Shown in pieces: positions 1-9,370 of a DNA stretch of 64,000 bases. Source of the DNA: Nemertoderma westbladi (Eukaryota > Xenacoelomorpha > Nemertodermatida > Nemertodermatidae); assembly GCA_032718475.1 (NCBI GenBank), contig JAUCBJ010001713.1, positions 1 through 64,000 of the forward strand, written 5' to 3'. The notes beneath the pieces were generated by a model, which was given only the letters and a program-made list of their open reading frames with translations, was not told the origin of the DNA and made no database searches. The position numbers were made by a program, and so were the translations under genes. The stretch's first letter is position 1, and each line of letters begins with the position of its first letter.

Positions 1-635
1 AACATATAGTCAATAGCCGATAAAATTTATAAAATCATGCATAAAGAGGATATTGACAATTAAAGAATTACTATTAAATAACATCCCAGATCTGTATGCA
101 TGAGGATTGCCCTAATTCTACCGCTAGTTTTCCATAATGTCACCATGGCAACACCCACGCTAGAATTAGAAACAAGTTAAAGGACCAATAAAAGCTTGCC
201 CCATTGCGTAGCATAAGAGTATACATAGAGCACTATTAGTATCCAAGGATACATAGTAATAACGTGACATTCTGGAAGACACTGACTAACGGACAAATGG
301 CATGCATGTGTGTAGTAAGTAATGATTGTATGGAATTTGTGCGTTTATAGGTGAATGTTACTACTAAAGTGTGTTTACAGTAGCTAATCGCAATTGTAAA
401 ATAGCCCTAACTCTACCGAGATAACCTCAAGTGGATTCAAGCTTTTGGGACGGACAGTGGTGGGACTTGTGCCGGTTATCGTTGTCGTGCTGTGCTACAT
501 GTTGGCGTAAACACTGCGACAGCGGTACATCGGCGCTGAGAAACCCACTGTCCGGGGGCAAAGCCTAGTAGGCAGCGACGCCCGCTTGCCTAAAATATTA
601 ACTCATATTGATATTAATAAACTCAGATAACAGAT
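1..635. other. No gene recognised
   Basis: AT-rich sequence with no convincing reading frame. Positions 430-590 are more GC-rich and lie directly upstream of the gag-like reading frame at 636, so they could be its leader, but I see no paired LTR or primer-binding site. Confidence 0.4.
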
Positions 636-1941
636 ATGACGGAATTGATAGAAGATGACCTTGGTATCAGGGAGCGATATACTCTACCTTTACAAGCGTT
701 TGTGGATAGCTTGATACGCGGTGAAGCCGATCCGACTATTACGGAGGACGATGGTCGTTTATTTATCGACTAACGATATCGAACCGCCGATGTCCCAAGA
801 GCAACTTACGCGTGAATTGGACTATCGAAAATTAACCGCTCGCTATACGCATCGTAATGGTACGTATATGGACTTCTTAACTACCGGCCATCCTATCGAT
901 TTACATGATACGGACGATGTAGACACCGAAAGGGAAATGGTTCTATTTAAATATCATACCCAGCGGCGTCGTAACGATAAACCGAGAATAGATCACGAAA
1001 ATTCTATTCGTAACAGACTGGGAAGACGAACCAATATGTCTGGAATCTGAAGAGATTCAGCCTATCGCGCTCGGAACAGCGACAACGATTACATCCTAGA
1101 ATGGTATCAAGGTCCACAGTGTCTCATTGCGTACGATTATCGCCATGCCAACTATGTTTCTCGGCAACGTTGTCGGTTATGCGCATCGAGAGACCATGTT
1201 ACGCCCATGGACACAAACGTCCGCTGTTCCTATTTCCACGAACAACCGGCGATGGAAATTTATTGCGCGTATTGCAGATTTAATAATTTGCATATTTTTG
1301 CGGTTTGCCCTCAATTTATGACTCAATGTCACCACTGTCAACTAAAGGGACACGCCAGTTTCGATTGCCCTTTTTAATCGCGATTTGGAAAGCGTAGATG
1401 AAATGATCACACTACGTTACATTAGAGCTTGGGAAGCGAACGCTGATTTACATCGTGATTCGCGCCATCGCTATTATCCTGGACGCGCTTACGAAGGAAT
1501 TTATGCGTTCCATCCTTATCTATTCGCTTCTGTCGAACAGAAATCACGCATATCGAGTTACAGGAAGTATATCGACGGCCTTACGAGTACCAAGCCCGCG
1601 AACGCGAGTTGGAAAGAACCATTAAACCAAGGAAGTTTCTAACTGCCTATGGTCCACCCACGGCCCTCATTCAGACCACTCGTAAAGGACCCGTAAGAGC
1701 GGCTGTCTTGAAACGAGCTCTCAAAGCCGTTAGACCCCTCTCCCCGGACGTTGATGTCAATCAACCCAGTACTTCGACCGGCGGATATACCGATCGCAAT
1801 CCCATACCTTCTGATGCAATCATATTGCACCCTTCACCCAGGAGTTATAGCCCTCCTCGTAAAGTGGCTCGCCCCAAAGAGAAAAGGACTCTTGTTAGCT
1901 TTAAAAAGCTGCGTAAACGTCGTCCGCGCAAGAAAGACTAA
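636..1941 (+). pseudogene. Degraded gag-like zinc-knuckle reading frame of a retroelement
   Basis: Several overlapping open stretches in different frames read like one broken protein: 636-773 (45 codons, starting MTELIEDD), about 751-1050, about 1052-1376, 1385-1642 and 1609-1941. The third stretch is rich in Cys and His. It has CRLC near 1160, CAYC near 1265, and a C-x2-C-x4-H-x4-C zinc knuckle (QCHHCQLKGHASFDCP) ending near 1374. The tail is Pro/Ser-rich and ends strongly basic (KKLRKRRPRKKD). A zinc knuckle plus basic tail is typical of nucleocapsid or gag-like ORF1 proteins of retroelements, and that is the only basis for the call. No protease, reverse transcriptase or LTR follows. At least three frame changes make it non-functional as one protein unless it is translated by frameshifting. 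Base composition is more balanced than in the flanks, which fits an inserted element. The family is not identified. Confidence 0.45.
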
Positions 1942-3645
1942 CTGTTTAGAGTATTTTTATATTTTAGAAACTGTGATTTGGTATATTTTATAGACTTAAA
2001 TCCCATTTTCTGGGAGCGGTGTAAAAGCTTTTGTGGGATAACTGATACGTTTGCCTTTGCTGGCCAGTTCTCCCCCAGGCGCTGGAATACTCTAAAAAGG
2101 TTTTCTAACTGTATATATATTCCCCTCGCCCGCAAGGTACCTTTACAGGTGTTTTAACGGACATAAAAATCATTCTGCTATATACGTGTTTTGGCGGACA
2201 TGGTAAGGCAAAAAACTTGTAATGCACCAACTACCTTTCACAGCTTAGCCGTGATGATTCATATTACGACATCTAGCAGCTGGTTGCTGACATGGAAACA
2301 GCCATTAGATGCAAGGTTCTTTGTTTGGCTTGAGCCAATCAGAGCGATTTTTCCTGTCGACGTGTAGCTTTTCTGCCGATCATAAGGAGAGTGTTCAGTC
2401 TTACTGTTTTACTTGTTACTTTGTTGTTATTGCTGTCTAAGCCAGAAACACCGGCCTTTTGGGAAGAACTCTAGTAAACTGCTTGAATTATCGAAAGTAT
2501 AAACTGTTACCGAAACAAATCTCAATTAATTAATCAATCAAATCGAAAGACAGCATTAACTCACTTAATTTAATTGCATTAATCATATTGTTTGTACTGT
2601 TATTTTACCGTCAGTTATTAATTGTACCTATTTGTTGATGGAAATATTGCTATTTGGATAATACGGATAAATCACCCAATTCCCAATTTTCTTGATAACA
2701 CTACAGGTTAGAGAGACCGGCTATACATAACAATTGCGATTTATATTAATGTGGTGTGTATTGAATCCAATGTTATTTAGCAGACCCTACGTGAGTCAAT
2801 TACTGCTCTCTTTATGTGTGATCAAATATACTGACTGTCGGCAGAATAGTGTGTATGATTGTGATTGGTAACAAAGTATTTCCTAAAGAATACGCTTTAT
2901 ACTTTAATCATAAGCAGTATCGTTGCGTTTAGTATAAGTCTTAGTTCTGTTTAAATAGATAAAGCGCCACGTCCTAAAGGAACTGTTAATATTTCCCGAA
3001 AGCCAATAATATCTGTCAGAGATTAATTATTAACGATCTATCGAATAATACATTAGGTATACACTGCAACCTTACACTGTAATAATACAATTCAAGCATC
3101 CGAATTCAGTCTCCCGGGTGTAGATCCATCGGGTGAATGATCGCGCATGGGCTGACTTCGGCTAATGTTTTGCGTATTAGCATAAATTATTGTCGTATGC
3201 TAAAGTGGTTTTAATTAACTAGAAGACATATAAATTTTGGCAGGTTAAACTGCTAAAGGTCTTCAAAAGCGCGAACACTGGCCGATCTATTCATTCCACT
3301 TCTATTGAACAGGCAGTCTTTATTTAGTTGCATATCCTATCTCTAAAAGCGGACCTACCGGCCTCAAATATGTTAGAGTGAAACAGGATGGAAGTACAAA
3401 TAAATAAATGGTCAGCTCGAGTATTGATTAATTAACATTAGCATGGTAATTATTACTTACTAATTAATTAAATTAATTAATAATAACTTAAATAATTACA
3501 AATAAATATATATTCAGTACGAGTATTGCTGGCTATGGTAATATTAATTAATTAAATAATTCAGTATAGTTCAGCCACTCTCTCCTGACATCCTTTTACA
3601 CTAATATAATAACATAACTAATAAACTTATGTTTTATCATTTTAG
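1942..3645. other. No gene recognised; AT-rich
   Basis: No supported coding region. A CCAAT box-like stretch lies near 2335. 3420-3560 is unusually rich in TTAATTAA-type runs. Nothing else is interpretable. Confidence 0.4.
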
Positions 3646-3873
3646 ATGGAGAAATACGGTGTAATACATGGCCGATATGCTCGGCGGGCATCACTCAAAG
3701 ATGTCACCGATAACCCGGCGGTGATGGAGGGGCACCATATGGCGGCCATGATTCTTAACGTAACCTGGGCCGGAAAGAAAATTAAACCGGAACTAACTTC
3801 TCAGTCACCAGCGAAGAAGGCCAAGACGTTCCCGATGTTGTTCATCCTACATGCCGATTCAGAGATGTTTTAA
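3646..3873 (+). CDS. Possible exon, 75 codons, function unknown
   Basis: A short open frame starts MEKYGVIHGRYARRASLKDV directly after an acceptor-like TTTTAG (3640-3645) and ends in TAA. GC content is well above the flanks and the codons look protein-like, so it may be an exon or an element-derived coding fragment. I do not recognise the family. A 22-base G run follows about 55 bases after the stop. Confidence 0.25.
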   Translation: MEKYGVIHGRYARRASLKDVTDNPAVMEGHHMAAMILNVTWAGKKIKPELTSQSPAKKAKTFPMLFILHADSEMF

Positions 3874-3928
3874 GAGAACGGGATCCACGTGGGGGACATT
3901 TATCGCCATCCTTGAGCCGGGGTCCCGT

Positions 3929-3950
3929 GGGGGGGGGGGGGGGGGGGGGG
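3929..3950 (+). repeat. Poly-G tract
   Basis: About 22 consecutive G residues. Such tracts recur near 29.3, 29.46 and 33.03 kb, and poly-C tracts occur near 46.44 and 48.28-48.32 kb. Confidence 0.9.
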
Positions 3951-4363
3951 ACTACACATCTTCCCGTGATTGTATCCCAGCTTAGTCCGGTGCCGGTGCA
4001 CCTTAGGGCAGCCCCCATCTACCCTCTGCGTCACTCTAGATTGGAGGAAGTCACGAAATCGCCAGAACTGGCGGGTTTCTGCCTTGAAATCCCGAGACTG
4101 ACTACATCCGGGGTTTGTGTTGTTGTTCATATTATTTAATATTTGTAAATAAAGATTAATAATAATTATTATTTTTGTAGATAAGTTTGTAAATTTATAC
4201 TACATATATTTTTATAACCACATTAAGCAGAATTGCTTTTATTACAAAAAAAATAATGACTTTCCTAAACAATAAGCAATATACATAATCAAAATAAATA
4301 ATGAATAAATAATAAATCTCATTTATAAATAGATATTATAACATTTAGATATATAATATTTAG

Positions 4364-4570
4364 ATGATATTGAAGGTATGTGGGGGCAACTTGTGCCAAG
4401 GTCTAAAGGGGGCGGCCTGCCCATGCTACCGGCGGGGGTTGAACCTGTCATGGTGTATTGAAGGGGAAATCCTCCTGCCAGAGATTTGCGATGCCGAGAA
4501 CAAGAATGTGCAGCCACACATATTTTCATTGCGGGATTTTACCGCGATGTTTCTAAATAGACAACAACAA
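4364..4570 (+). CDS. Possible exon, Cys-containing, unknown
   Basis: An open frame contains GLKGAACPCYRRGLNLSWC and then PEICDAENKNVQPHIFSLRD, with higher GC than its surroundings. A donor-like CAACAAG/GGTAC follows near 4570. No domain is recognised. It may belong with the unknown exon at 3646, but no phase argument links them. Confidence 0.2.
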
Positions 4571-4887
4571 GGGTACAAGTACGTATTTTTAATATTCAAA
4601 TTGATAATAAAATTTGTTAATTAAAAAATATAGAAAACCTTAACTAATCATTTACATACAGTACTTACACTATTGCACTTTTTAATTAATTGATACTGTA
4701 GTTGAATAAATAAATGCTGTTAAAAGTTATTTCTCTATTACCAAATTCAGAATATCTGTCATTTTTTCATTCTTCATTGATTTTATTGAGCCGCTTAAGC
4801 ATTATTATACCATCACCTTGTTCAAGTTTGTACGGTTTGTATTCGGCCCCAAGGTTTGCATTCGGCAACTCGCTTTGTATTCGGGTC

Positions 4888-5165
4888 CTCGGGTGGTTGA
4901 AAACTAAAGTGTTTATTTTGGCACCGGAAACCGAGGACTTTGCGTAGAATACAAACAAACCGAGGACCTTCATACTCAGAAACACATACACAGCAGTGTA
5001 GGAAAATGCATTCAAAACGAGGACCACAGCGGAATTCAATAAAAATACAGATCTGGGGTAATTTGGGGTTGCTGATTTCATTTCTGCCGTCACTGCGAAC
5101 CGAGGACGTCCTCGGTTCGTTACAAGTCCTCGGTTCGCGGGTAATGTACTACGCGAAAGTCCTCG
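4888..5165. repeat. Cluster of CCGAGGAC/GTCCTCGG motifs in both orientations
   Basis: The octamer CCGAGGAC or its complement, sometimes with one mismatch, occurs about eight times (near 4893, 4928, 4957, 5025, 5100, 5108, 5127 and 5158), often extended to AACCGAGGACTT. Two copies abut head to head at 5096-5119 and form a perfect 24-bp palindrome without a spacer. Confidence 0.7.
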
Positions 5166-5429
5166 GTTTACACCATATACGCGAGCAACGCACATACACA
5201 CACATATACATACAATATACAATAATATATAATAATATATAATACAATAATATACAATATACAATAAGTGTACAAACAGAAAGCACATATTATAAAACAA
5301 ATATCATAAAACAGATACAGTAAAATATAAATGAATAAACAACTACAGCGCACATACAACAACTACAACTCACATATACAGAATAATAATGTATAAACCC
5401 TAAACAGTAGGCCTACACATATATATACA

Positions 5430-6038
5430 GGTTCGTGGGGACTTCGCGCAGCACGTAGTCGGCAAGCCTTGGCATACGGTTCATATAGAGCAAATGGGGC
5501 ATGTCTAGTTTGGACCCAATATCCCATGCTATAAATGTATTCATTCGATATACAATCATATGTTAATCCGCTAGGTGGTGTCAAATTGTTATTCTGCAAT
5601 TTCGTACTTACCAGTGCAGCACTGTACAGCAGTACCGTACCGGTAGGCCTATGTCATTACTTCTGAGTCTCTAGCGGATCCCCAATTAAATGTCTTAACT
5701 TTTCAATTTCGTAAAAGATAGACTTCATGATTCTCTACAGGCCACCAAAATTTCAGCTCAGGAAAATGAGGCCTTCCCGAGAAATTTAACATTTTCTAAA
5801 AACCACATAATCTGTCGTAGCTGACGTCAGACTGCATGATTTTTCACCAAACTTTACAAACTTTCTAAACTTTCTCTCTACTACTTACCTACTAAGTTTG
5901 GTTCAATTCCGAACGAGCGATGCCGAGAAATTCGCGTTCAAACATTTACCAGACAGACGGACGGACAGACAGACGGACATGCCCCATTTGCCCTATATGA
6001 ACCGTATGCCAAGGCTCGCCGACTACGTGTCTCGCCCC
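5430..6038 (+). mobile_element. GTGGGG/ACA-family element, copy 1
   Basis: 609-bp non-coding element. The left end reads TTCGTGGGG then ACTTCGCGCAGCACG; the right end reads CGTGTCTCGCCCC. Inside the terminal GTGGGG/CCCCAC pairing, the left end has an extra conserved CTTCGCGCAG-type segment and the right end a different short one (GTCTCG). Beyond that, about 45 bp pair again (GTAGTCGGC through GGCATGTC against its complement at 5978-6026). A CAGACAGACGGA tract precedes the right arm. The flanks are ACA (5427-5429) and ACA (6039-6041). The opposite arm of the surrounding inverted repeat lacks the element and reads TATATACAAAGCACAT, an intact site with a single ACA. Confidence 0.75.
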
Positions 6039-6208
6039 ACAAAGCACATACAGTATAATATAAATGAATAAACAGTACACAACTACAACGTACTTATACA
6101 GTAAAATAATAAAGTATAAACACTAAACAGTACACATATACGTATACGACGCACATACAGTATAAAATAAACAATACACAACAACTACAACTACAACGCA
6201 CATATACA

Positions 6209-6825
6209 CGTTCGTGGGGACTTCGCGCAGCACGTAGTCGGCAAGCCTTGGCATACGGTTCATATAGAGCAAATGGGGCATGTCTAGTTTGGACCCCATA
6301 TCCCATGCTATAAATGTATTCATTCGATATACAATCATATGTTAATCCGCTAGGTGGTGTCAAATTGTTATTCTGCAATTTCGTACTTACCAGTACAGCA
6401 CTGTACAGCAGTACCGTACCGGTAGGCCTATGTCATTACTTCTGAGTCTCTAGCGGATCCCCAATTAAATGTCTTAACTTTTCAATTTCGTAAAAGATAG
6501 ACTACATGATTCTCTACAGGCCACCAAAATTTCAGCTCAGGAAAATGAGGCCTTCCCGAGAAATTTAACATTTTCTAAAAACCACATAATCTGTCGTAGC
6601 TGACGTCAGACTGCATGATTTTTCACCAAACTTTACAAACTTTCTAAACTTTCTCTCTACTACTTACCTACTAAGTTTGGTTCAATTCCGAACGAGCGAT
6701 GCCGAGAAATTCGCGTTCAAACATTTACCAGACAGACGGACAGACAGACAGACGGACAGACGGACATGCCCCATTTGCCCTATATGAACCGTATGCAAAG
6801 GCTCGCCGACTACGTGTCTCGCCCC
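6209..6825 (+). mobile_element. GTGGGG/ACA-family element, copy 2
   Basis: 617 bp, nearly identical to copy 1, including the pairing subterminal arms and the CAGACAGACGGA tract (expanded here). Flanking ACA lies at 6206-6208 and 6826-6828. The matching position in the other palindrome arm reads CATATACAGTAAAATA without the element. Confidence 0.75.
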
Positions 6826-7014
6826 ACAGTAAAATAATAAAGTATAAACACTAAACAGTACACATATAAGTATACGACGCACATACAGTATAAAATAAAC
6901 AATACACAATAACTACAACGCACATATACAGTAAAGTAATAAAGAATAAACACTAAACAGTACACATATACAACGCACATACAGTATAATATAGATGTAT
7001 AAACAGAGGCACAG

Positions 7015-7530
7015 TTAGGTAACCGATAGCGCGTTTAGGATCGCTGGAAGCCAGCAACCGGATAAAATGGTACCTGAGTTCCTATTGATTGAGTCATCGT
7101 TCGGGGACGAGATGATGGTCTCTCTTCGTCCATATGTTCTAATGAACGCAGACTCAACCAATAGTCGTGCTCTGGTATTGGGAACGTGGGCCAAGGTCTT
7201 GACATCACCAAAACCAGGGTTGCAGTTACCATGGGAACCGAAAGCTGAGTTCTGGGAACTGCGCTGCCATCCTTTGCGGTGTTGTTCTACTCTGTCACTT
7301 AGCTCTTGATCGATCGACCTACCCCCACAGGAGCACACAATGGAGTAAACAACACCAGACACTTGTTCTGGTGGAAGCAAGTGTTTGGTTTTGTTACAGA
7401 GAGACCGACCGAGGGTGTTAACGGGCTTAGATACTAAGTTAATGCCAATCTTTTTGGCTTCACGTTTAAGTACAAAGAAAAGGGGCCCAATGAAGGGTAT
7501 GGAAACATAACTGTGCCTCTGTTTATACAT
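7015..7530 (-). pseudogene. Penelope-like element, C-terminal GIY-YIG region, defective
   Basis: 171-codon open frame on the minus strand. YVSIPFIGPL, then GINLVSKPVNTLGRSLCNKTKHLLPPEQVSG (residues about 35-60), then VVYSIVCSCGG match the linker and start of the GIY-YIG endonuclease of Penelope-like retroelements. Downstream 'EQHRKGW' and 'ESAFIRTYGRRETI' fit the rest of the nuclease. The catalytic YVGET stretch seen in the copy at 8843-8990 is missing: SCGGR runs straight into SIDQELSDR, as if a few codons were deleted. The reverse transcriptase domain is absent. It forms the loop of the 5.2-8.3 kb inverted repeat. Confidence 0.75.
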
Positions 7531-7544
7531 CTATATTATACTGT

Positions 7545-8130
7545 ATGTGCGTTGTATATGTGTACTGTTTAGTGTTTATTCTTTATTACTTTACTGTATA
7601 TGTGCGTTGTAGTTGTTGTGTACTGTTTATTTTATACTGTATGTGCGTCGTATACGTATATGTGTACTGTTTAGTGTTTATACTTTATTATTTTACTGTA
7701 TATGTGCGTTGTAGTTGTTGTGTATTGTTTATATTATACTGTATGTGCGTCGTATACGTATATGTGTACTGTTTAGTGTTTATACTTTATTACTTTACTG
7801 TATATGTGCGTTGTAGTTGTTGTGTATTGTTTATATTATACTGTATGTGCGTCGTATATGTATATGTGTACTGTTTAGTGTTTATACTTTATTATTTTAC
7901 TGTATAAGTACGTTGTAGTTGTGTACTGTTTATTCATTTATATTATACTGTATGTGCTTTGTATATGTGTTCTGTATAAATCTTTATACAATATTATTTT
8001 ACTGTATATATGCGTTGCAGTTGTTGTGTACTGTGTATTCATTTATATTATACTGTATGTGCTTTGTATATATATGTGTAGGCCTACTGTTTAGGGTTTA
8101 TACATTATTATTCTGTATATGTGAGTTGTA
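7545..8130 (+). repeat. Minisatellite, about 102-bp unit
   Basis: About five imperfect tandem copies of an AT-rich unit containing TGTACTGTTTAGTGTTTATA and GTGCGTTGTAGTTGTTGTG. Because the unit is a multiple of three and lacks stops, it gives a repetitive Tyr/Cys/Val/Leu reading frame that I do not regard as a gene. The complementary version is in the left arm of the inverted repeat. Confidence 0.75.
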
Positions 8131-8842
8131 GTTGTTGTATGTGCGCTGTAGTAGTCATTTATATTTTACTGTATCTGTTTTATCCATTTATACATTTCTA
8201 TTGTAATGTATAATATGTGCTTTCTGTTTGTACACTTATTGTATATTGTGTAATGTGTGTGTATTTGCGTTGTACGTAGAGTAGTGTGTAGTCTGTAGTG
8301 GTAGTTTATACATGTTTCATTATACTGTATAATTTTCCGTTAATAGAGTTGAATTTTACTGTATATGTGCTTTCTATTTTTTGTATACTGTATAGCATAT
8401 ACTGCTAGGCCTATATACCGGTAACTTTGCTGTCCAGTGCCCAATAATTAATACTTTTAACATTGATAAAGATAGCCATTGGCTTACGAAACGTCTGCTA
8501 AGCCTAATTACCTACTATATTTTTTTCATACCTGTGGCTGACAGTCCTTCATTTGTTTTATCTTTTAATAAAGATAACACTCTCAATCAACAAGCTCAAA
8601 TCAGAGGAATGCAGAAATCAAGGAATGAGCTAATAGGGTAGATAACGTGTATTAAATATAAGCGTTAGCCCCAAGACATCCCATTGGTTGATTGTTGGGA
8701 ATTGGTTAAGTAAGCTAGGTATATCAGAGCATGTTCCAAAACGAATATTGCATAGTATGATGTCACGTTGTGATTGGATAATATTTTCCATAACGGTAAG
8801 CCTATACCTTAGGCTCAACAATATACAGGTTCTAAGCTTCTG

Positions 8843-8990
8843 TCACTTAGCTCTTGATCGGTCTCTCCCACATACCTACCCCCACAGGAGCACACAATGG
8901 AGTAAACAACACCAGACACTTGTTCTGGTGGAAGCAAGTGTTTGGTTTTGTTACAGAGAGACCGACCGAGGGTGTTAACGGGCTTAGATC
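8843..8990 (-). pseudogene. Penelope-like GIY-YIG fragment, second copy
   Basis: About 145 bp nearly identical to 7295-7432. On the minus strand it reads SKPVNTLGRSLCNKTKHLLP, then GVVYSIVCSCGGRYVGETDQ. It therefore keeps the Y-V-G-E-T part of the GIY-YIG motif that copy 1 has lost. It is cut off on both sides. Confidence 0.7.
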
Positions 8991-8999
8991 ATTACCGAT

Positions 9000-9235
9000 C
9001 CGGTAGGTCAGATCCCCGTAAACCTGCGCCGTCCCCAAATCCAAGACCCCGCCATGGCCGACGACCACCGCGCAGACAGAGGGAGTTGGAACGGAGTAAG
9101 GAAAACTGGAGGCGCCTCCGAACTCCACCCAAGACCCAGGCGAGGCCGCGTTCCCTCATGCTTTGCCGTCGCTAGACTAAGGTCTCGGCGAGTTGGCGAA
9201 TAAGGATTTCGGCCTCCTTGCACCACACACATTAT
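9000..9235. other. GC-rich stretch, no gene recognised
   Basis: An Arg/Pro-rich frame is open on the plus strand and an unrelated one on the minus strand. Neither resembles a known domain and neither has credible boundaries. The stretch is probably element debris next to the Penelope fragment. Confidence 0.3.
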
Positions 9236-9239
9236 TAAT

Positions 9240-9370
9240 AAATAATTGAATAAAAATTTATACTGCAGTAACAAATTATTTGTTACTGCAGAAAAAGGCA
9301 ATTTTTTATTACTGCAGTAAGTTTAATTCTTACTTTCAGCAACAAATATTTATTACTGCAGTATTTTTTG
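9240..9370. repeat. TTACTGCAGTAA palindrome cluster
   Basis: TACTGCAGTA or close variants occur about four times within 130 bp, separated by A/T-rich spacers containing AACAAATTATTTG-type inverted segments. It could be the end of a small palindromic element. Confidence 0.5.

Larger units (their letters stand above)
5170..8275. repeat. Large inverted repeat around a Penelope fragment
   Basis: The AT-rich left arm (about 5190-7012) is the reverse complement of the right arm (7513-8270). Matches run from the innermost pair (around 'cagaggcacag' at 7005 and 'ctgtgcctctg' at 7513) to the outermost pair (AGTAGGCCTACACATATATATACA near 5410 against its complement near 8080, given here only as a landmark). 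The left arm is longer because two GTGGGG/ACA elements (5430-6038 and 6209-6825) are inserted in it. The loop, 7015-7512, is Penelope endonuclease sequence. Confidence 0.8.

Noticed and set aside
7545-8131. Tyr/Cys/Val-rich frames of 120 and 70 codons
   Set aside because: Product of the 102-bp minisatellite unit.
9008-9301. Arg/Pro-rich 77-codon plus frame and 97-codon minus frame
   Set aside because: No recognisable domain, mutually exclusive frames, and adjacent to element debris.
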